A DNA stretch of 52,664 bases from Bacillus sp. AFS059628 (lineage in GTDB: Bacteria; Bacillota; Bacilli; Bacillales; Bacillaceae_G), in the NCBI RefSeq assembly GCF_002571225.1, contig NZ_NVEC01000027.1, positions 45,260 to 97,923 of the forward strand, in the 5' to 3' direction. The notes below the pieces were generated by a model that made no database searches, was not told where the DNA came from, and was given only the letters and a program-made list of their open reading frames with translations. Within the stretch, counting starts at the first letter, position 1. Every line of letters starts with the position of its first letter. A program made the translations under genes and the position numbers. Of this stretch, positions 52,581 to 52,664 are shown one piece after another.

Positions 52581-52664
52581 TGAACTGACCCACGAATTTG
52601 GTACATGAAAAAAACACCTATGCTACCTGTTTCTTATATTCTACAGGAGACAGGTAGTTTAACT
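52581..52664 (-). mobile_element. End of an IS3-family (IS150-like) insertion sequence, partial
   Basis: The element end appears to be TGAACTGACCCA at 52581, which resembles IS3/IS150-type terminal repeats beginning TG and containing GACCC. The transposase 3' end lies just inside it. The element continues past the window. Confidence 0.75.
52618..52664 (-). CDS. IS3-family transposase OrfB, C-terminal fragment
   Basis: On the minus strand the last codons read LNYLSPVEYKKQVA followed by a TAG stop. This is the characteristic C-terminus of IS3-family (IS150 group) OrfB integrase-type transposases. Only about 14 codons are inside the window, so intactness cannot be judged. The stop lies 37 bases from the element end. 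Confidence 0.8.
   Translation of the reverse strand, partial: LNYLSPVEYKKQVA

Overview
This AT-rich window comes from a low-GC Gram-positive chromosome, almost certainly a member of the Bacillus cereus group. The evidence is a B. cereus-type nos next to a sodA2-like gene, LytSR-LrgAB, HemAT, strong GGAGG ribosome binding sites, many intrinsic terminators, CcpA-type cre sites and a perfect-consensus ParB site (parS) near the right end. The parS site suggests an origin-proximal position. Assignments rest on reading the translated proteins and on remembered families; no database search was run.

Region 0.1-9.2 kb holds a complete Gram-positive Pel exopolysaccharide locus. A minus-strand operon pelD-pelE-pelA(deacetylase)-pelF-pelG converges on galE, and a secreted PelA-type hydrolase (GH166) is divergent from pelD. 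PelD keeps an RxxD c-di-GMP site beside a ruined GGDEF motif. GalE has Cys298 where E. coli GalE has Tyr299, so it should also make UDP-GalNAc. A membrane GGDEF cyclase sits at the other end of the window (51.5 kb).

Region 9.2-16.8 kb carries an AmiS/UreI channel with a hairpin between its ribosome binding site and start, an NAD-dependent epimerase, divergent sodA2 and nos, a BCCT transporter preceded by a promoter-terminator pair, and an MFS transporter with what reads as a complete PyrR attenuator leader. Region 16.8-20.7 kb is lytS-lytR-lrgA-lrgB, with a perfect cre in the lrgAB promoter. Region 20.9-28.8 kb holds an AI-2E family membrane protein, an MsrA-MsrB fusion, an RND pump divergent from its TetR regulator with paired operators, and an ABC-F ATPase.

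Region 28.9-40.5 kb is mainly glycan and lipid-linked sugar genes: a CsbB-like GT2, YfhO, a flippase, another GT2, two GT-C type membrane proteins, and a DUF2304-GT2 pair, interrupted by an acyl-CoA thioesterase. Region 40.6-46.6 kb holds HemAT, a TRIC-family channel, and a polymerase/ligase-GT4-TagA group. Region 46.8-51.4 kb holds a NiaP-like niacin transporter, an orphan LytTR regulator with a degenerate receiver, then cstA and a ybdD-like gene. The window closes with a diguanylate cyclase and the end of an IS3-family insertion sequence.

The strongest leads are the PyrR-type leader on an uncharacterised MFS transporter, the phosphorylation-dead LytTR regulator beside cstA, the hairpin between ribosome binding site and start of the AmiS/UreI gene, and several leaders with promoter-terminator architecture. 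No tRNA, rRNA or CRISPR array was seen.
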